Shown here piece by piece: positions 17,916 to 27,966 of a stretch of DNA of 64,000 bases. The notes below the pieces were generated by a model. It was given only the letters and a program-made list of their open reading frames with translations, ran no database searches and was not told the DNA's origin. The stretch is taken from assembly GCF_000621205.1 (NCBI RefSeq), contig NZ_KK211234.1:46163-110162 (forward strand), given 5' to 3'. The stretch comes from Halotalea alkalilenta DSM 17697. GTDB taxonomy: Bacteria > Pseudomonadota > Gammaproteobacteria > Pseudomonadales > Halomonadaceae. The translations under genes were made by a program, and so were the position numbers. Positions within the stretch are counted from its first letter, which is position 1; each line of letters begins with the position of its first letter.

Positions 17916-20900
17916 GCCTGTCGACGCCGTTCATCCATCGCCCGATCGCCACGACGCTGCTCGCCGTGGCGCTGGTGCTGGTCGGTGCGATCGCCTGGCT
18001 GCGGCTACCGGTGGCGGCGCTACCGGACATGTCGATGCCGACGATCACGGTCCAGGCGAGCCTCTCGGGGGCGAACCCCGAGACCATGGCCTCGACCGTG
18101 GCGACCCCGCTCGAACGCGCGCTCGGCCAGATCGCGGGGATCAACCAGATCACCTCGACCAGCGCCCAGGGCTCGACCCGGATAGTGATCCAGTTCAACC
18201 TCGAAAAAGACATCAACGAAGCGGCGCGCGAAGTCCAGGCGGCAATCAACAGCGCCCAAGCGCTGCTGCCCACCGCGATGACCAGACGCCCCACCTACCA
18301 GAAGGTCAATCCGGCCGACTCGCCGCTGCTGATCATCGCGCTGAGCTCGCCCAGGCTTTCACAGGGCGAGCTCTACGATCTCGCCGACAGAGTGGTTTCA
18401 CCGCGCATCCTGCGCGTCCCCGGCGTGGGCTCGATCAACGTAGGCGGCAGTTCGTCACCGGCGGTGCGGGTCGCCCTCGATCCGCGCGCGCTCGAGCACG
18501 CCGGCATCTCGCTCGACGCGGTGCGCGCAGCGATCGACGACGCCAACTCGAACCAGCCCAAAGGCAGCTTGCGCGATGGTGACATCACCCACGAGATCGA
18601 CGTCGACAGCCAGCTGTTCGATGCCAGCGGCTATCGCGCCCTGGTGGTCGCCACCAGCGAGGACGGGCGGCAGATCACCCGCCTCGGCGACGTCGCCAAC
18701 GTCTCCGACGGCGTCGAGAACCCCTACAGCGTAGGCTTTTTCAACCAGCAGCCGGCGGTGATCCTGGTGGTACGCCCGAGCGCCTCGGCCAACATCGTCG
18801 AGACGGTCGAACGGATCCGCGAGCAGCTGCCAGCGATCAACGCCCTGCTGCCCTCCGAGGCCCAGCTCGACATCACCCTCGACCGCTCGCCGGGCATCCG
18901 CGCCTCTCTCTCCGAAACCCAGGCGACCCTGCTGCTCGGCATCCTGCTGGTGGTCGGGGTGATCTTCGTGTTCCTGCGCTCGGTACGCGCCACCCTGATC
19001 CCAAGCGTCGTCATTCCAGTGACGCTGATCGGTACTTTCGCGGTGCTCCATCTCTTCGGCCTGAGCCTCAACACCATGACCCTGATGGCGCTGATCGTCT
19101 CGATCGGCTTCGTCGTCGACGACGCCATCGTCGTGGTCGAGAACATCGCCCGGCATATCGAGCGCGGCACGCCACCGATCCAGGCCGCGATCGACGGCAG
19201 CCGGGAGATGAGCTTCACCATCATGTCGATGAGCATCTCGCTGGTCGCGGTACTGGTGCCGCTGCTGCTGATCCAGGGCCTGATCGGCAGGCTGTTCAGC
19301 GCCTTCTCGATCGCCCTGGCCGCGAGCATCCTGATCTCGATGCTGGTCTCGCTGACGCTCACACCGATGCTCTGCGCGCGCACCTTCGCCGTCGCCGGAC
19401 GCCGCGAACATCCACGCTGGCAGCGGATGATCGGCCGCTTCGGCAGCCGCATACAAAACGGCTACGCCAGCACGCTCGCCGCCGCCCTCGCCCACCCCAG
19501 GCTGACGTTGCTCTCGCTGTTCGCGGTGATCGCGCTCAACGGCTATCTCTACACCACCATTCCGAAGTCGTTCATTCCAGAGCAGGACAGCGGTCGGATC
19601 CTGACTGCGGTACGCGCCGACCAGAACCTCGGTTTCGAGGCGATGCGCAGCAAGTTCGAGCAGATCCGCAGCGTACTGCTCGACGATGCCAGGGTCGAAA
19701 GCGTGGTTGGTTTCGTCAGCGCCGGTGGCAACGATGGCGGCACCTCGGCATTCATGTCGATCTCGCTCAAGGAGAACCGCGACGCCGACACCCAGACGGT
19801 CGCCAACCAGCTCAGTGCCCAACTCGGCCACTTCGCCGGCCTCCAGGTGTTCATGTTCGGCGCCCAGGACATCCGGGTCGGAGGCCGCTCCGGCGGCGGC
19901 CAGTACGAGCTGACCCTGCGTGGCGACAACCTCGAAAGGCTCGAGCACTACGCCAACCAGGTCACCCAGGCGCTACAGGAAGTGCCCGAAATCACCGGAG
20001 TGAACAGCGACCAGCGTACCCAGGGACAATCGCTGCTGGTGGAGGTCGACCGCGATCTCGCCAGCCGCCTCGGGGTCGACATGCGCACCGTCGACACCAT
20101 GCTGCAGAACGCCTTCGCCCAGCGCCAGGTATCGAGCGTCTACCAGGGCAGCCAGCAGTACTACGTGGTGATGGAGGTGAAAGAGATGTTCCGGGACTCG
20201 CCCACCGCGCTGGACCAGCTCCACGTCATCGATGGGGAGGGAAGGCTGATCCCGCTGTCCGCGTTCGCCCGCATCGAGCGCTCGGTGATGCCGGTGCAGG
20301 TCAATCACCAAGGACAGTTCGCGGCGACCACGGTGTCGTTCAACCTCGCCGACGATGTCGCCCTCAGCGACGCGGTGAGCGCGATCCAGGCGCGGCTCGA
20401 CCGGATGGCACTGCCCAACGACATCATGACCAGCTTCGAGGGCAACGCGGCGAGCTTCCAGCAGGGCGTGGGGATGATGCCATGGCTGATCGTCGGCGCC
20501 CTGGTCGCGGTCTACCTCGTGCTGGGCATGCTCTACGAGAGCTACGTGCATCCCCTGACGATCCTTTCCACCCTGCCCTCGGCCGGGGTCGGCGCACTGC
20601 TCGCGCTCAAGCTGCTCAACGAACCATTCTCGCTGATCGCGCTGATCGGGGTGATCCTGCTGATCGGGGTAGTGAAGAAGAATGCGATACTGCTGGTCGA
20701 TTTCGCCCTGGAGGCCGAGCGGCACCAGGGGCTCACCCCGACCGAGGCGATCACCCAGGCCGCGCTGGTACGCTTTCGCCCGATCATGATGACGACGCTC
20801 GCGGCGATTCTCGGTGCCGTTCCGCTGCTGGTGGGTACCGACGAAAACGCCCAGCTGCGCGCGCCGCTGGGCATCACCATCGTCGGTGGACTGATCGTAA

Positions 20901-21001
20901 GCCAAGCGTTGACGCTCTACACCACGCCGGTGGTCTATCTCTACTTCGATCGCCTGCGTGGATACTTCCTGCGCCGCACGCAGCGCGAGGCCAGCGCTTG
21001 A
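17912..21001 (+). CDS. RND efflux pump permease subunit 2 (MdtC/MuxC-like)
   Basis: The second RND pump, 1029 residues, starting with GTG at 17912 inside the stop of the first (GTGA). It keeps FIHRPIATTLLAVALVLVGA at the N-terminus, the Asp-Asp pair in SIGFVVDDAIVVVENI and Lys in GVVKKNAILLVDFAL. It is clearly homologous to, but well diverged from, subunit 1, as MdtC is from MdtB. No outer-membrane factor gene follows: the next gene is on the other strand. The pump therefore probably uses a TolC/OprM-like channel encoded elsewhere, as MdtABC does with TolC. Confidence 0.93.
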   Translation: MSLSTPFIHRPIATTLLAVALVLVGAIAWLRLPVAALPDMSMPTITVQASLSGANPETMASTVATPLERALGQIAGINQITSTSAQGSTRIVIQFNLEKDINEAAREVQAAINSAQALLPTAMTRRPTYQKVNPADSPLLIIALSSPRLSQGELYDLADRVVSPRILRVPGVGSINVGGSSSPAVRVALDPRALEHAGISLDAVRAAIDDANSNQPKGSLRDGDITHEIDVDSQLFDASGYRALVVATSEDGRQITRLGDVANVSDGVENPYSVGFFNQQPAVILVVRPSASANIVETVERIREQLPAINALLPSEAQLDITLDRSPGIRASLSETQATLLLGILLVVGVIFVFLRSVRATLIPSVVIPVTLIGTFAVLHLFGLSLNTMTLMALIVSIGFVVDDAIVVVENIARHIERGTPPIQAAIDGSREMSFTIMSMSISLVAVLVPLLLIQGLIGRLFSAFSIALAASILISMLVSLTLTPMLCARTFAVAGRREHPRWQRMIGRFGSRIQNGYASTLAAALAHPRLTLLSLFAVIALNGYLYTTIPKSFIPEQDSGRILTAVRADQNLGFEAMRSKFEQIRSVLLDDARVESVVGFVSAGGNDGGTSAFMSISLKENRDADTQTVANQLSAQLGHFAGLQVFMFGAQDIRVGGRSGGGQYELTLRGDNLERLEHYANQVTQALQEVPEITGVNSDQRTQGQSLLVEVDRDLASRLGVDMRTVDTMLQNAFAQRQVSSVYQGSQQYYVVMEVKEMFRDSPTALDQLHVIDGEGRLIPLSAFARIERSVMPVQVNHQGQFAATTVSFNLADDVALSDAVSAIQARLDRMALPNDIMTSFEGNAASFQQGVGMMPWLIVGALVAVYLVLGMLYESYVHPLTILSTLPSAGVGALLALKLLNEPFSLIALIGVILLIGVVKKNAILLVDFALEAERHQGLTPTEAITQAALVRFRPIMMTTLAAILGAVPLLVGTDENAQLRAPLGITIVGGLIVSQALTLYTTPVVYLYFDRLRGYFLRRTQREASA

Positions 21002-21023
21002 GCGCGGCCCTCGCGGGCGCGGC

Positions 21024-21599
21024 TCAGCAGTAGTCGGGAAAGCGGGCGAGGCCGTCGACGAAATCGTGCTTGTAGCGGTCGAAGCGCGCCGGGTCGTTCT
21101 TGAACGTACGGATGATCGCCGCCTCGTCGATCTCGACCAGGCTGTCGAGCTGCTCCAGCGAGCCTGCCTGGGAGCGCGCGTTGACACCGACCCTGCGCCC
21201 TTTGACCGCGGGATCGTCGAACCAGCGGGTGAAACCGAAGGTGGCGAAGAACGCCTCCCGGCGCGGTTCGTCGACCGTCACCCGCATCGCGGCGCTTGCC
21301 GCCAACCGTTCGACCAACTCGCGTCCATGGCCGCGCCCGCGCAGCGGCCTGGGCGTAGCGAGCAGCGCCAGCGCAAGCCCCTTGCCCTGCTCCTCCAGCA
21401 CCAGCATCGCTACCGAGCGCAGCCGGTCCCCCTCCGCCAGCGCCACCACCCGCGCCGCCAGGTTGGGCAGCAGCGCGCCCACCGCGGCGGCATAGGTGAC
21501 CAGCGGGGCGAGCCCTGCATCGTGGCCATAGACCTCGGCGCACATCATCGCCACGCAGTCGTCGCGACGCTGCCCTGCTTCCACTTCGATCATTCTCAT
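21024..21599 (-). CDS. GNAT-family N-acetyltransferase
   Basis: A 191-residue protein with the acetyl-CoA-binding motif RPLRGRGHGRELVERL (about 83-98), matching the R/Q-x-x-G-x-G/A loop of the GNAT fold, after strands that include ALALLATPRP. The C-terminal half carries a long polar extension ending FVDGLARFPDYC. The acceptor is unknown. It faces the RND operon tail to tail and is divergent from the glycerophosphodiesterase gene. Confidence 0.75.
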   Translation of the reverse strand: MRMIEVEAGQRRDDCVAMMCAEVYGHDAGLAPLVTYAAAVGALLPNLAARVVALAEGDRLRSVAMLVLEEQGKGLALALLATPRPLRGRGHGRELVERLAASAAMRVTVDEPRREAFFATFGFTRWFDDPAVKGRRVGVNARSQAGSLEQLDSLVEIDEAAIIRTFKNDPARFDRYKHDFVDGLARFPDYC

Positions 21600-21743
21600 C
21601 GTCTTTCCTTCGTCCTCCGGGCGCCCCGGTCGGGTTCGCGATGAGCGGACTCGGCGTCCGCTTCCGGGCGGCGCAGCCGCGATTGCAACCCGCCCCGATC
21701 GCCCCCATAGTGTGTATCCTGCGAAGATTCCCCAGGAGCCGCG

Positions 21744-22544
21744 ATGCTACTGCCACGTCTGATCGCCCACCGCGGCTATGCCGCCCGGGCCCCGGAAAAC
21801 ACTCTTGCCGCCATCCACGCCGCCGCGGATGCCGGTATTACCTGGGTCGAGCTCGACGTCCAGTGTCTCGCCGATGGCACGCCGGTGATCTGGCACGACG
21901 CCCATATGGCCCGCTGCAGCAATGGCCGCGCCCATCTCGCCCAGCTGACCCTCGAGGAAGCGCGGCGTTTCGACGTCGGCAGTTGGTTCGACGCCAAGTT
22001 CGCCGGCGAGCGGATCGCCACGCTCGAGGAAGCGCTCGAAGCGGTGGAGAGCAGAGGTCTCGGCCTCAACCTCGAGCTCAAGGTCTGCACCGCGCGCGAT
22101 CCGATTCGCCTCACCGAGCGAGTCCTGCCGGTGCTCGAAGGCGTACTGCCCGCCGAACGGCTGCTGGTCTCGAGTTTCAGCCAGGAGGCGCTCTACCGCG
22201 CCCGCCGGTTGGATCACGAGCTCCACCTGGGCATCCTCTACGATGAGAAGGTGCCACGGGTGTGGAAGTGGGACGCCGAGCGAATCGGGGCGGTGAGCGT
22301 GCATGCCAACTGGGAGCACCTCAACCCCGACCGGATGAGCGACATCAAGAACGCCGGGCTCAACGTGGTCTGCTACACGATCAACGATCCACAAGCGTTC
22401 CAGAGCTGGTGGGATCGCGGCGTCGACGCGGTGATCTCCGACGACCCGCTGCTGTTCGAACAGTTCGAGCAGCAGCGCGAGCGCTACCAGGCCCAGCTGC
22501 ACGAACTCGAGGCGCGCTGCCCGACCACGGTGAAGAAGGCCTGA
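21744..22544 (+). CDS. Glycerophosphodiester phosphodiesterase (UgpQ-like)
   Basis: A cytoplasmic GDPD-family hydrolase of 266 residues that would split glycerophosphodiesters into glycerol-3-phosphate and an alcohol. It has a TIM-barrel with the catalytic HRG (9-11), PENT (17-20), the metal-binding ELD (33-35) and the second catalytic His in WHDAH. No signal peptide is seen, which fits the cytoplasmic UgpQ type rather than periplasmic GlpQ. In a bet-containing genome it could release choline from glycerophosphocholine; that link is inference. A terminator hairpin follows. Confidence 0.9.
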   Translation: MLLPRLIAHRGYAARAPENTLAAIHAAADAGITWVELDVQCLADGTPVIWHDAHMARCSNGRAHLAQLTLEEARRFDVGSWFDAKFAGERIATLEEALEAVESRGLGLNLELKVCTARDPIRLTERVLPVLEGVLPAERLLVSSFSQEALYRARRLDHELHLGILYDEKVPRVWKWDAERIGAVSVHANWEHLNPDRMSDIKNAGLNVVCYTINDPQAFQSWWDRGVDAVISDDPLLFEQFEQQRERYQAQLHELEARCPTTVKKA

Positions 22545-22565
22545 GCCTCGCCGAGAGTCTCACGA

Positions 22566-22589
22566 ATGCCCCGCCGTAAAGCGGGGCAT
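22566..22589. terminator. Hairpin terminator between convergent ugpQ-like and trpC genes
   Basis: A 9-bp stem (ATGCCCCGC at 22566-22574, GCGGGGCAT at 22581-22589) with loop CGTAAA, followed on the plus strand by a T-containing tail (CGTTCGTTCT). It sits between two convergent genes and can serve both. Confidence 0.65.
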
Positions 22590-22621
22590 CGTTCGTTCTG
22601 GGCTCACCACAGGCTCAGCGA

Positions 22622-23419
22622 TCAGAAGAACAGCCGGCGCAGCCCCTCACCAGGATCGCTCTCGCGCATGAACCGCTCGCCGACCAAAAACGCCTGGATC
22701 TGCGCCGCGCGCAGCCGTTCGACATCCTCTCGGCTCATCACCCCGGACTCGGTGACCACGGTCACCCCTTCGGGCACCTTCGGCAGCAGCCGGAAAGTGA
22801 CATCGAGGTTGGTCTCGAAGGTGCGCAAGTCGCGATTGTTGATCCCGACCAGGTCCAGGTCGAGCGCCAATGCACGGTCGAGCTCCTCGCCGTCGTGCAC
22901 TTCGACCAGCACGTCCAGCCCGAGCGACACCGCGCGCTGGTGCAGCGCACGAAGCTGATCGTCTCCGAGCGCGGCGACGATCAGCAGTACGCAGTCCGCC
23001 CCCAGCGCCCTGGCTTCGAACAGCTGATACTCATCGATCACGAAATCCTTGCGCAGTACCGGCAGAGCGCAGGCGCCACGCGCCTCGATCAGCGCCTGGT
23101 CACTGCCCTGGAAGAAGTCGACATCGGTGAGCACCGAAAGACAGGCCGCACCGCCCGCCTCGTAGCTGCGCGCGATCTGAACCGGATCGAAATCCTCGCG
23201 AATCACCCCCTTGGAGGGAGAGGCCTTCTTGACCTCGGCGATCACCGCAGGCTCGCCGCGCGCGATCCGCGCCCTGAGGGCACGATTGAAGCCTCGCGGG
23301 GCGCTGGCATCCGGCAGTTCGGACTCGATAGCGGCCAGCGGACGCAGGGCGCGACGCGCCTCGATCTCCTCGCGCTTGCGCGCGAGGATGCGACTCAACA
23401 CAGTGGGTAGTCCACTCAT
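22622..23419 (-). CDS. trpC: Indole-3-glycerol phosphate synthase
   Basis: Catalyses ring closure of carboxyphenylamino-deoxyribulose phosphate to indole-3-glycerol phosphate in tryptophan synthesis. It has 265 residues, the normal monofunctional size, with no fused TrpF. The barrel shows the catalytic [15 protein letters not shown] (about 58-72), [11 protein letters not shown] with the second catalytic lysine, [14 protein letters not shown] and [10 protein letters not shown]. It is the last gene of trpGDC, 60 bases after trpD. Confidence 0.96.
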   Translation of the reverse strand: MSGLPTVLSRILARKREEIEARRALRPLAAIESELPDASAPRGFNRALRARIARGEPAVIAEVKKASPSKGVIREDFDPVQIARSYEAGGAACLSVLTDVDFFQGSDQALIEARGACALPVLRKDFVIDEYQLFEARALGADCVLLIVAALGDDQLRALHQRAVSLGLDVLVEVHDGEELDRALALDLDLVGINNRDLRTFETNLDVTFRLLPKVPEGVTVVTESGVMSREDVERLRAAQIQAFLVGERFMRESDPGEGLRRLFF

Positions 23420-23479
23420 CGTCTCGGTTCCCGAAGACTCGTATGGCTGAAAACTCGGCCGGCCCGAAGCACGTTCTAC

Positions 23480-24508
23480 TCAGGCGCCGGCGGCGAAACG
23501 CTGGGTGAAAGCGGCGAGCTCGCGCAGCTTGTCGAGCGCGCCGAGCCCTGCCAGCGTGCGCTTGGCCAGCGCAACGCCCTCCTCCAGCGACCCAGCGCGG
23601 CCGGCGACGTAGAGCGCGGCACCTGCATTGAGCGCGACCATGTCGCGGGCGGGGCCGGGCTCGTCGTTGAGCGCCGACTCGACCAGCGCGAGGCTCTGCG
23701 CGGTGCCGTCGACCTTCAGCGGGCCGAGCGGCTGGCGCTCGATCCCGAACTGCTCGGGGGTGATCCGGTACTCACGAATCTCGCCATCCTTGAGTTCGCA
23801 GACGCTGGTCGGCACCGCCAGCGAGATCTCGTCGAGTCCGTCCTCGGCGTGGACCACCAGCGTGTGGACGCTGCCGAGCTGGCGAAAGGCATCGGCGACC
23901 ACCGGTGCCAGCGCACGCTCGTAGACGCCGATCAGCTGGCGGCGCACGCCGGCTGGATTGGTCAGCGGCCCGAGGATGTTGAAGATTGTCCGCACCCCCA
24001 GGTCGCGACGCGGCCCGATCGCATAGCGCATCGCCTTGTGATGGACCGGCGCGAACATGAAGCCGACCCCGACCTCCTCGATGCACTTCGCCACCTGCTC
24101 GGCGTCGAGATCGAGATGCAGTCCGGCCGCATCGAGCAGATCAGCGCTGCCCGAGGAAGAGGAGACCCCGCGATTGCCATGCTTGGCCACCGTGGCGCCG
24201 GCGGCGGCGACGACGAAGCTCGCCGCGGTGGAAACGTTGAACAGGTTGGCGCCATCGCCTCCGGTTCCGACGATATCGACCAGGTGGTCTGCGCTCACCT
24301 CGACCTTGAGCATCAGCTCACGCATCACCTGGGCGGCAGCGGTGATCTCCACACTGCTCTCGCCCTTGATCGCCAGCGCCGTGAGCAGCGCGCCTATCTG
24401 CGCCTCGCTCGCCTCACCGGTCATGATCGCGCTCATTACCGCGTGCATCTGCGAGTAGTCGAGATCACGACCCTGGATCAGCGCCTTGAGCGCCTCGCGG
24501 ATGTTCAT
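23480..24508 (-). CDS. trpD: Anthranilate phosphoribosyltransferase
   Basis: Transfers phosphoribose from PRPP to anthranilate, the second step of tryptophan synthesis. It has 342 residues. The PRPP/anthranilate-binding loop GTGGDGANLFNVST is near 81-94, KHGNRGVSSSSGSAD near 109-123, and the magnesium motif DEIS follows in the second domain. It lies 76 bases after trpG and before trpC, giving the Pseudomonas-type trpGDC order. Confidence 0.97.
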   Translation of the reverse strand: MNIREALKALIQGRDLDYSQMHAVMSAIMTGEASEAQIGALLTALAIKGESSVEITAAAQVMRELMLKVEVSADHLVDIVGTGGDGANLFNVSTAASFVVAAAGATVAKHGNRGVSSSSGSADLLDAAGLHLDLDAEQVAKCIEEVGVGFMFAPVHHKAMRYAIGPRRDLGVRTIFNILGPLTNPAGVRRQLIGVYERALAPVVADAFRQLGSVHTLVVHAEDGLDEISLAVPTSVCELKDGEIREYRITPEQFGIERQPLGPLKVDGTAQSLALVESALNDEPGPARDMVALNAGAALYVAGRAGSLEEGVALAKRTLAGLGALDKLRELAAFTQRFAAGA

Positions 24509-24584
24509 CTTGTCGCTATCTCCGCCTGGGAAGGATTGTCGCGGCGAACGCGCAAGCGCCGCCTGGTCTTGGTTCGGCCACCGA

Positions 24585-25211
24585 TCAGGCCGAAGTCCGC
24601 TCGATACTCGGCGCGCTGCGTGTCGGCGCGCGCCGAAGGAGAAAGTTGTTCAACAGCTGATGGCCCTGGCGCGAGAGAATCGACTCCGGATGGAACTGTA
24701 CCCCCTCGATCTCAAGCGTCTTGTGGCGAAGCCCCATGATCAGGCCGGGAGTGACATCGTCATCGACGGTCAGCGCGGTGACCTCGAGGCAGTCGGGCAG
24801 GCTCTCGGCCTCGACCACCAGCGAGTGATAGCGCGTCACCTCGAGCGGGTCGTCGAGCCCTTCGAACACTCCCTCGCCGCGATGGCTGACCAGCGAAGTC
24901 TTGCCGTGCATCACCAATGGGGCCCGTACCACCTTGCCGCCGAACACCTGGCCGATCGCCTGATGGCCGAGGCAGACGCCGAGGATCGGCACCCGTCCGG
25001 CGAAACGACGAATCAGCTCCATCGAGATACCCGCCTCGTTCGGCGTACAGGGACCGGGAGAGATCACCAGGTGAGTGAAATCGAGCGCTTCGATCTCATC
25101 CAGCGTCAGCGCATCGTTGCGAATCGTATGCACCTCGGCGCCCAGCTCGCCCAGGTACTGGACGATGTTGAAGGTGAAGCTGTCGTAGTTATCGATCATC
25201 AGGACTTTCAC
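24585..25211 (-). CDS. trpG: Anthranilate synthase glutamine amidotransferase subunit
   Basis: Supplies ammonia from glutamine to TrpE. It has 208 residues with the class I glutaminase triad: nucleophile Cys80 in LGVCLGHQ and the HPES (His-Glu) motif in GVQFHPES near the C-terminus. The start is a GTG at 25211 ([14 protein letters not shown] follows), preceded by GGGAG nine bases away; this gives the standard family N-terminus, and a longer reading frame upstream looks non-coding. First gene of trpGDC. Because a hairpin lies between marC and this gene, it probably has its own promoter. Confidence 0.95.
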   Translation of the reverse strand: MKVLMIDNYDSFTFNIVQYLGELGAEVHTIRNDALTLDEIEALDFTHLVISPGPCTPNEAGISMELIRRFAGRVPILGVCLGHQAIGQVFGGKVVRAPLVMHGKTSLVSHRGEGVFEGLDDPLEVTRYHSLVVEAESLPDCLEVTALTVDDDVTPGLIMGLRHKTLEIEGVQFHPESILSRQGHQLLNNFLLRRAPTRSAPSIERTSA

Positions 25212-25376
25212 GGCGTCTGCTCCCGTGGTGGCTGGTTTCGAGCACCAGTATGGCGGCGATACCGCCGCGTGCTCGGTTTGGACTCCGACCCCTGGCAACC
25301 GCCGTCTGCTCTGTGACGGCATCGTACCAGAACCCGGCCCCGCGAGGGGCGTCCGCTGACCCGCCGACCGACAGAC

Positions 25377-25410
25377 ATGAAGATGCCGCCTCGGCGGGCG
25401 GCATCTTCAT
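25377..25410. terminator. 14-bp perfect hairpin between marC-like gene and trpG
   Basis: The arms 25377-25390 and 25397-25410 pair perfectly over 14 bases around a TCGGCG loop. There is no clear T-tract. Its position, downstream of the marC-like stop and upstream of trpG on the minus strand, suggests a transcript end that splits the trp genes into two units. Confidence 0.6.
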
Positions 25411-25555
25411 CGAACGCAAGACGAACGAAGGTGCCGCGCTCAGGGAGCGCGCCACCAGATCCGGAACTTGGTTTCATTCATCGAAGTATTCATGGATTCG
25501 ATCATGCAACGGGCGGGCACCAGCGTCAAGCGCCACTCTGGACGCAAGCGAGCGA

Positions 25556-26230
25556 CTAGCTGGCACCGAAACCCTGCACCACCTCGCCGACGCCGTTGAT
25601 CGCGAACTGCACGCCCATCCCGATCAGCAGGAAGCCGACCACCCGCGAGACGGCGTCGATGCCCGACTCGCCGAGCAGCTTCATGATCAGGTTGGCGCTG
25701 CGCAACGCGATCCAGAAGATCAGCGCGATCAGGATCGCATTGCTGACCACCACCAGATGGATCACCAGCGGGATACCGCCTTGCTGGTCCAGGCTCGCGG
25801 CGGCGCTGATGATCAGCGCGATGGTGCCGGGCCCGGCCGTCCCGGGCAATGCCAGTGGCACGAAGGAGATGTCGCGGATATGCGGCTTGCGCTTCTCCTC
25901 CTCGCTGAGCATGGCCTGCTGCGCCTCGGACTCGGACGGCTGGGTGCTGGGGAACAGCATGGTGAAGCCGATGTAGGTGATGATCAGTCCTCCGGCGATA
26001 CGCAGGCCCGGGATCGAGATACCGAAGGCGCTCATGATCGCGCTGCCGCCGTAGAAGGAGATCAAAAGGATCGCGGCGACGTAGAGGGTCGCCTTGAGGA
26101 TCTGCCGGTTGCGTTCGGCGCGGCTCAGCTCGCTCCCCAGCGCGAGCAGCAGGGTAACGCTGGTCAGCGGGTTGGCCACCGGCAGCAGCGCCAGAAGTCC
26201 CAGCAGCAGATAGTGGAAGTAGTCGTCCAT
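25556..26230 (-). CDS. MarC-family integral membrane protein
   Basis: A 224-residue inner-membrane protein with about six helices. The N-terminal LLALLPVANPLTSVTLLLALGSEL and the repeat-like FVPLALPGTAGPGTIALIIS are the family signatures. The central loop is rich in Glu and Lys. MarC proteins have no proven biochemical role; the old link to multidrug resistance in E. coli was not upheld. GAGGT precedes the ATG at 26230, and the gene starts 51 bases after trpE on the same strand, so it is probably read with trpE. Its place between trpE and trpG suggests a possible amino-acid or precursor export role, which is speculation. Confidence 0.88.
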   Translation of the reverse strand: MDDYFHYLLLGLLALLPVANPLTSVTLLLALGSELSRAERNRQILKATLYVAAILLISFYGGSAIMSAFGISIPGLRIAGGLIITYIGFTMLFPSTQPSESEAQQAMLSEEEKRKPHIRDISFVPLALPGTAGPGTIALIISAAASLDQQGGIPLVIHLVVVSNAILIALIFWIALRSANLIMKLLGESGIDAVSRVVGFLLIGMGVQFAINGVGEVVQGFGAS

Positions 26231-26281
26231 TGGCTACCTCGCGGCACCCTTCGGGCGCCGCGTCGAGTGTCGATCGTGGAG

Positions 26282-27769
26282 TCAGTCGAGGTTGTCGAGC
26301 CCTTTCTCGGCCATCGCCGCGGCACGGAACAGCGCGCGACGCTTGTTCAGCGTCTCCTGCCATTCGGCATCGGGATCGGAGTCGGCGACGATCCCGCCAC
26401 CGGCCTGGACATGGAGCTGCCCGTCCTTGATCACCCCGGTGCGGATCGCGATCGCAGTGTCCATGTTCCCCTGCCAGGAGAGATAGCCCACCGCGCCGGA
26501 ATAGATGCTGCGCTTGACCGGCTCGATCTCGTCGATCACCTCGAGCGCGCGCACCTTGGCCGCCCCCGAGACGGTACCGGCGGGGAAGGTCGCGCGCAGC
26601 ACATCGATCGGCCCGAGTCCGGGCTTGAGCTGCCCGGTGACGTTGGAGACGATGTGCATCACATGAGAGTAGCGTTCGATGGTCATCTTGTCGGTGAGCT
26701 GGACGCTGCCATCGACGCTGATCCGACCGACATCGTTGCGGCCGAGATCGATCAGCATCACGTGCTCCGCGCGCTCCTTCGGGTCGCTGAGCAGCTCCTG
26801 CTCCAGCGCCTTGTCCTCTTCCTCGGTGCGCCCCCGGTGGCGGGTACCGGCGATCGGCCGCAGGGTCACTTCGCCCTCCTCGAGCCGGGCGAGGATCTCC
26901 GGCGAGGCGCCGACCACGTGGTGATCGTCGAGATTGAAGAAGAACATGTAGGGAGAGGGATTGAGCGTGCGCAGCGCGCGATAGAAGTCGAGCGGCGCGG
27001 CATCGAAGCGAGTGCTCATCCGCTGGGAAGGCACGCACTGCATCAGGTCGCCCGAGACTACGTAGCGCTTGATCGTCTCCACCGCGTCCTTGTAGCCCTG
27101 CTCGGTGAAGCTGGCGAAGAAGTCGTTTTCGTTGATCTCTCGTCCGGTGCCGGGGCTGCGCAGATCGGCCACGCCCGAACGCAATCGCTGCTCGAGCAGC
27201 TCGATTCGCTCATGAGCGCGCTCCAGCGCGCGCGGCTCGGCGGGATCGGCGTGGGTTTGGAGGATCAGCCGACCCGAGAGGTTGTCGAACACCAGCACTT
27301 CTTCGGCGACCAGCAGCAGGATGTCCGGCACGTCGATCGGGTCGGGCTTGACCACGCCGCGCAGCTTGGGCTCGATGTAGCGCACCGTATCGAAGCCGAA
27401 ATAGCCGACCAGGCCGCCACTGAAGATCGCCTTGCTCTCAGGCTGGGGCGCCTTGAACCGGCGGCGGAACAGGTCGATCCACTCGAGCGGGTCTTCCACC
27501 TCGGTAGCGCCGACCACATCGCCGTCGAGATAGTGGCGCACGGTGAAGCCGCGCACCTCGATGCGCTCCCGGCAAGGCAGGCCGATGATCGAGTAGCGGC
27601 CCCACTTCTCGCCGCCCTGCACCGATTCGAGCAGGAAACTCCACGGCGCGTCGGCGAGCTTGAGGTAAGTGGACAGCGGAGTGTCCAGGTCGGCGAGGAT
27701 CTCGCGCGACACGGGAATGCGGTTGTAGCCTTCCTCGCCGAGCTGGGCGAAGCGTTCGGGGGTCATCAT
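26282..27769 (-). CDS. trpE: Anthranilate synthase component I
   Basis: Converts chorismate and ammonia to anthranilate, the first committed step to tryptophan. It has about 495 residues. The C-terminal chorismate-binding domain shows [37 protein letters not shown] and [14 protein letters not shown]; the N-terminal part contains the [15 protein letters not shown] region used for feedback inhibition by tryptophan. Two adjacent ATGs (27769, 27766) give the usual start ([18 protein letters not shown]); a GTG further upstream would add 23 untypical residues. No strong ribosome-binding site is visible. It follows gph, the common gph-trpE arrangement in gammaproteobacteria. Confidence 0.96.
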   Translation of the reverse strand: MMTPERFAQLGEEGYNRIPVSREILADLDTPLSTYLKLADAPWSFLLESVQGGEKWGRYSIIGLPCRERIEVRGFTVRHYLDGDVVGATEVEDPLEWIDLFRRRFKAPQPESKAIFSGGLVGYFGFDTVRYIEPKLRGVVKPDPIDVPDILLLVAEEVLVFDNLSGRLILQTHADPAEPRALERAHERIELLEQRLRSGVADLRSPGTGREINENDFFASFTEQGYKDAVETIKRYVVSGDLMQCVPSQRMSTRFDAAPLDFYRALRTLNPSPYMFFFNLDDHHVVGASPEILARLEEGEVTLRPIAGTRHRGRTEEEDKALEQELLSDPKERAEHVMLIDLGRNDVGRISVDGSVQLTDKMTIERYSHVMHIVSNVTGQLKPGLGPIDVLRATFPAGTVSGAAKVRALEVIDEIEPVKRSIYSGAVGYLSWQGNMDTAIAIRTGVIKDGQLHVQAGGGIVADSDPDAEWQETLNKRRALFRAAAMAEKGLDNLD

Positions 27770-27918
27770 GCGTGGGGTCTCGTCACGGATGGTTGGGGGC
27801 ACGGCGAAGCGCCGGATCGACTCTAGCGGGTTCGCCACTCACCATCGCAAGCGGCTGACCTCGCGCATCAGCAGATGCGCTGCGTGCACCTTGGGCATCG
27901 AATCAATCATCCGTCGGG

Positions 27919-27941
27919 CGAGCCCACGCGGCGCGGGCTCG
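27919..27941 (-). promoter_or_regulatory. GC-rich hairpin in the gph-trpE spacer
   Basis: A 7-bp stem, CGAGCCC (27919-27925) with GGGCTCG (27935-27941), lies in the 197 bases between gph and trpE. It has no T-run on the minus strand. It could be a weak gph terminator or part of a leader structure for trpE; neither is shown. Confidence 0.3.
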
Positions 27942-27966
27942 AAAATGAGGGTGAAGGCCTCAAAAC

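Noticed and set aside
27839..27910. A 23-residue frame upstream of trpE ending in Trp-stop, considered as a trp leader peptide.
   Set aside because: Only one Trp codon, no ribosome-binding site and no following terminator hairpin with T-run; attenuation is not supported.
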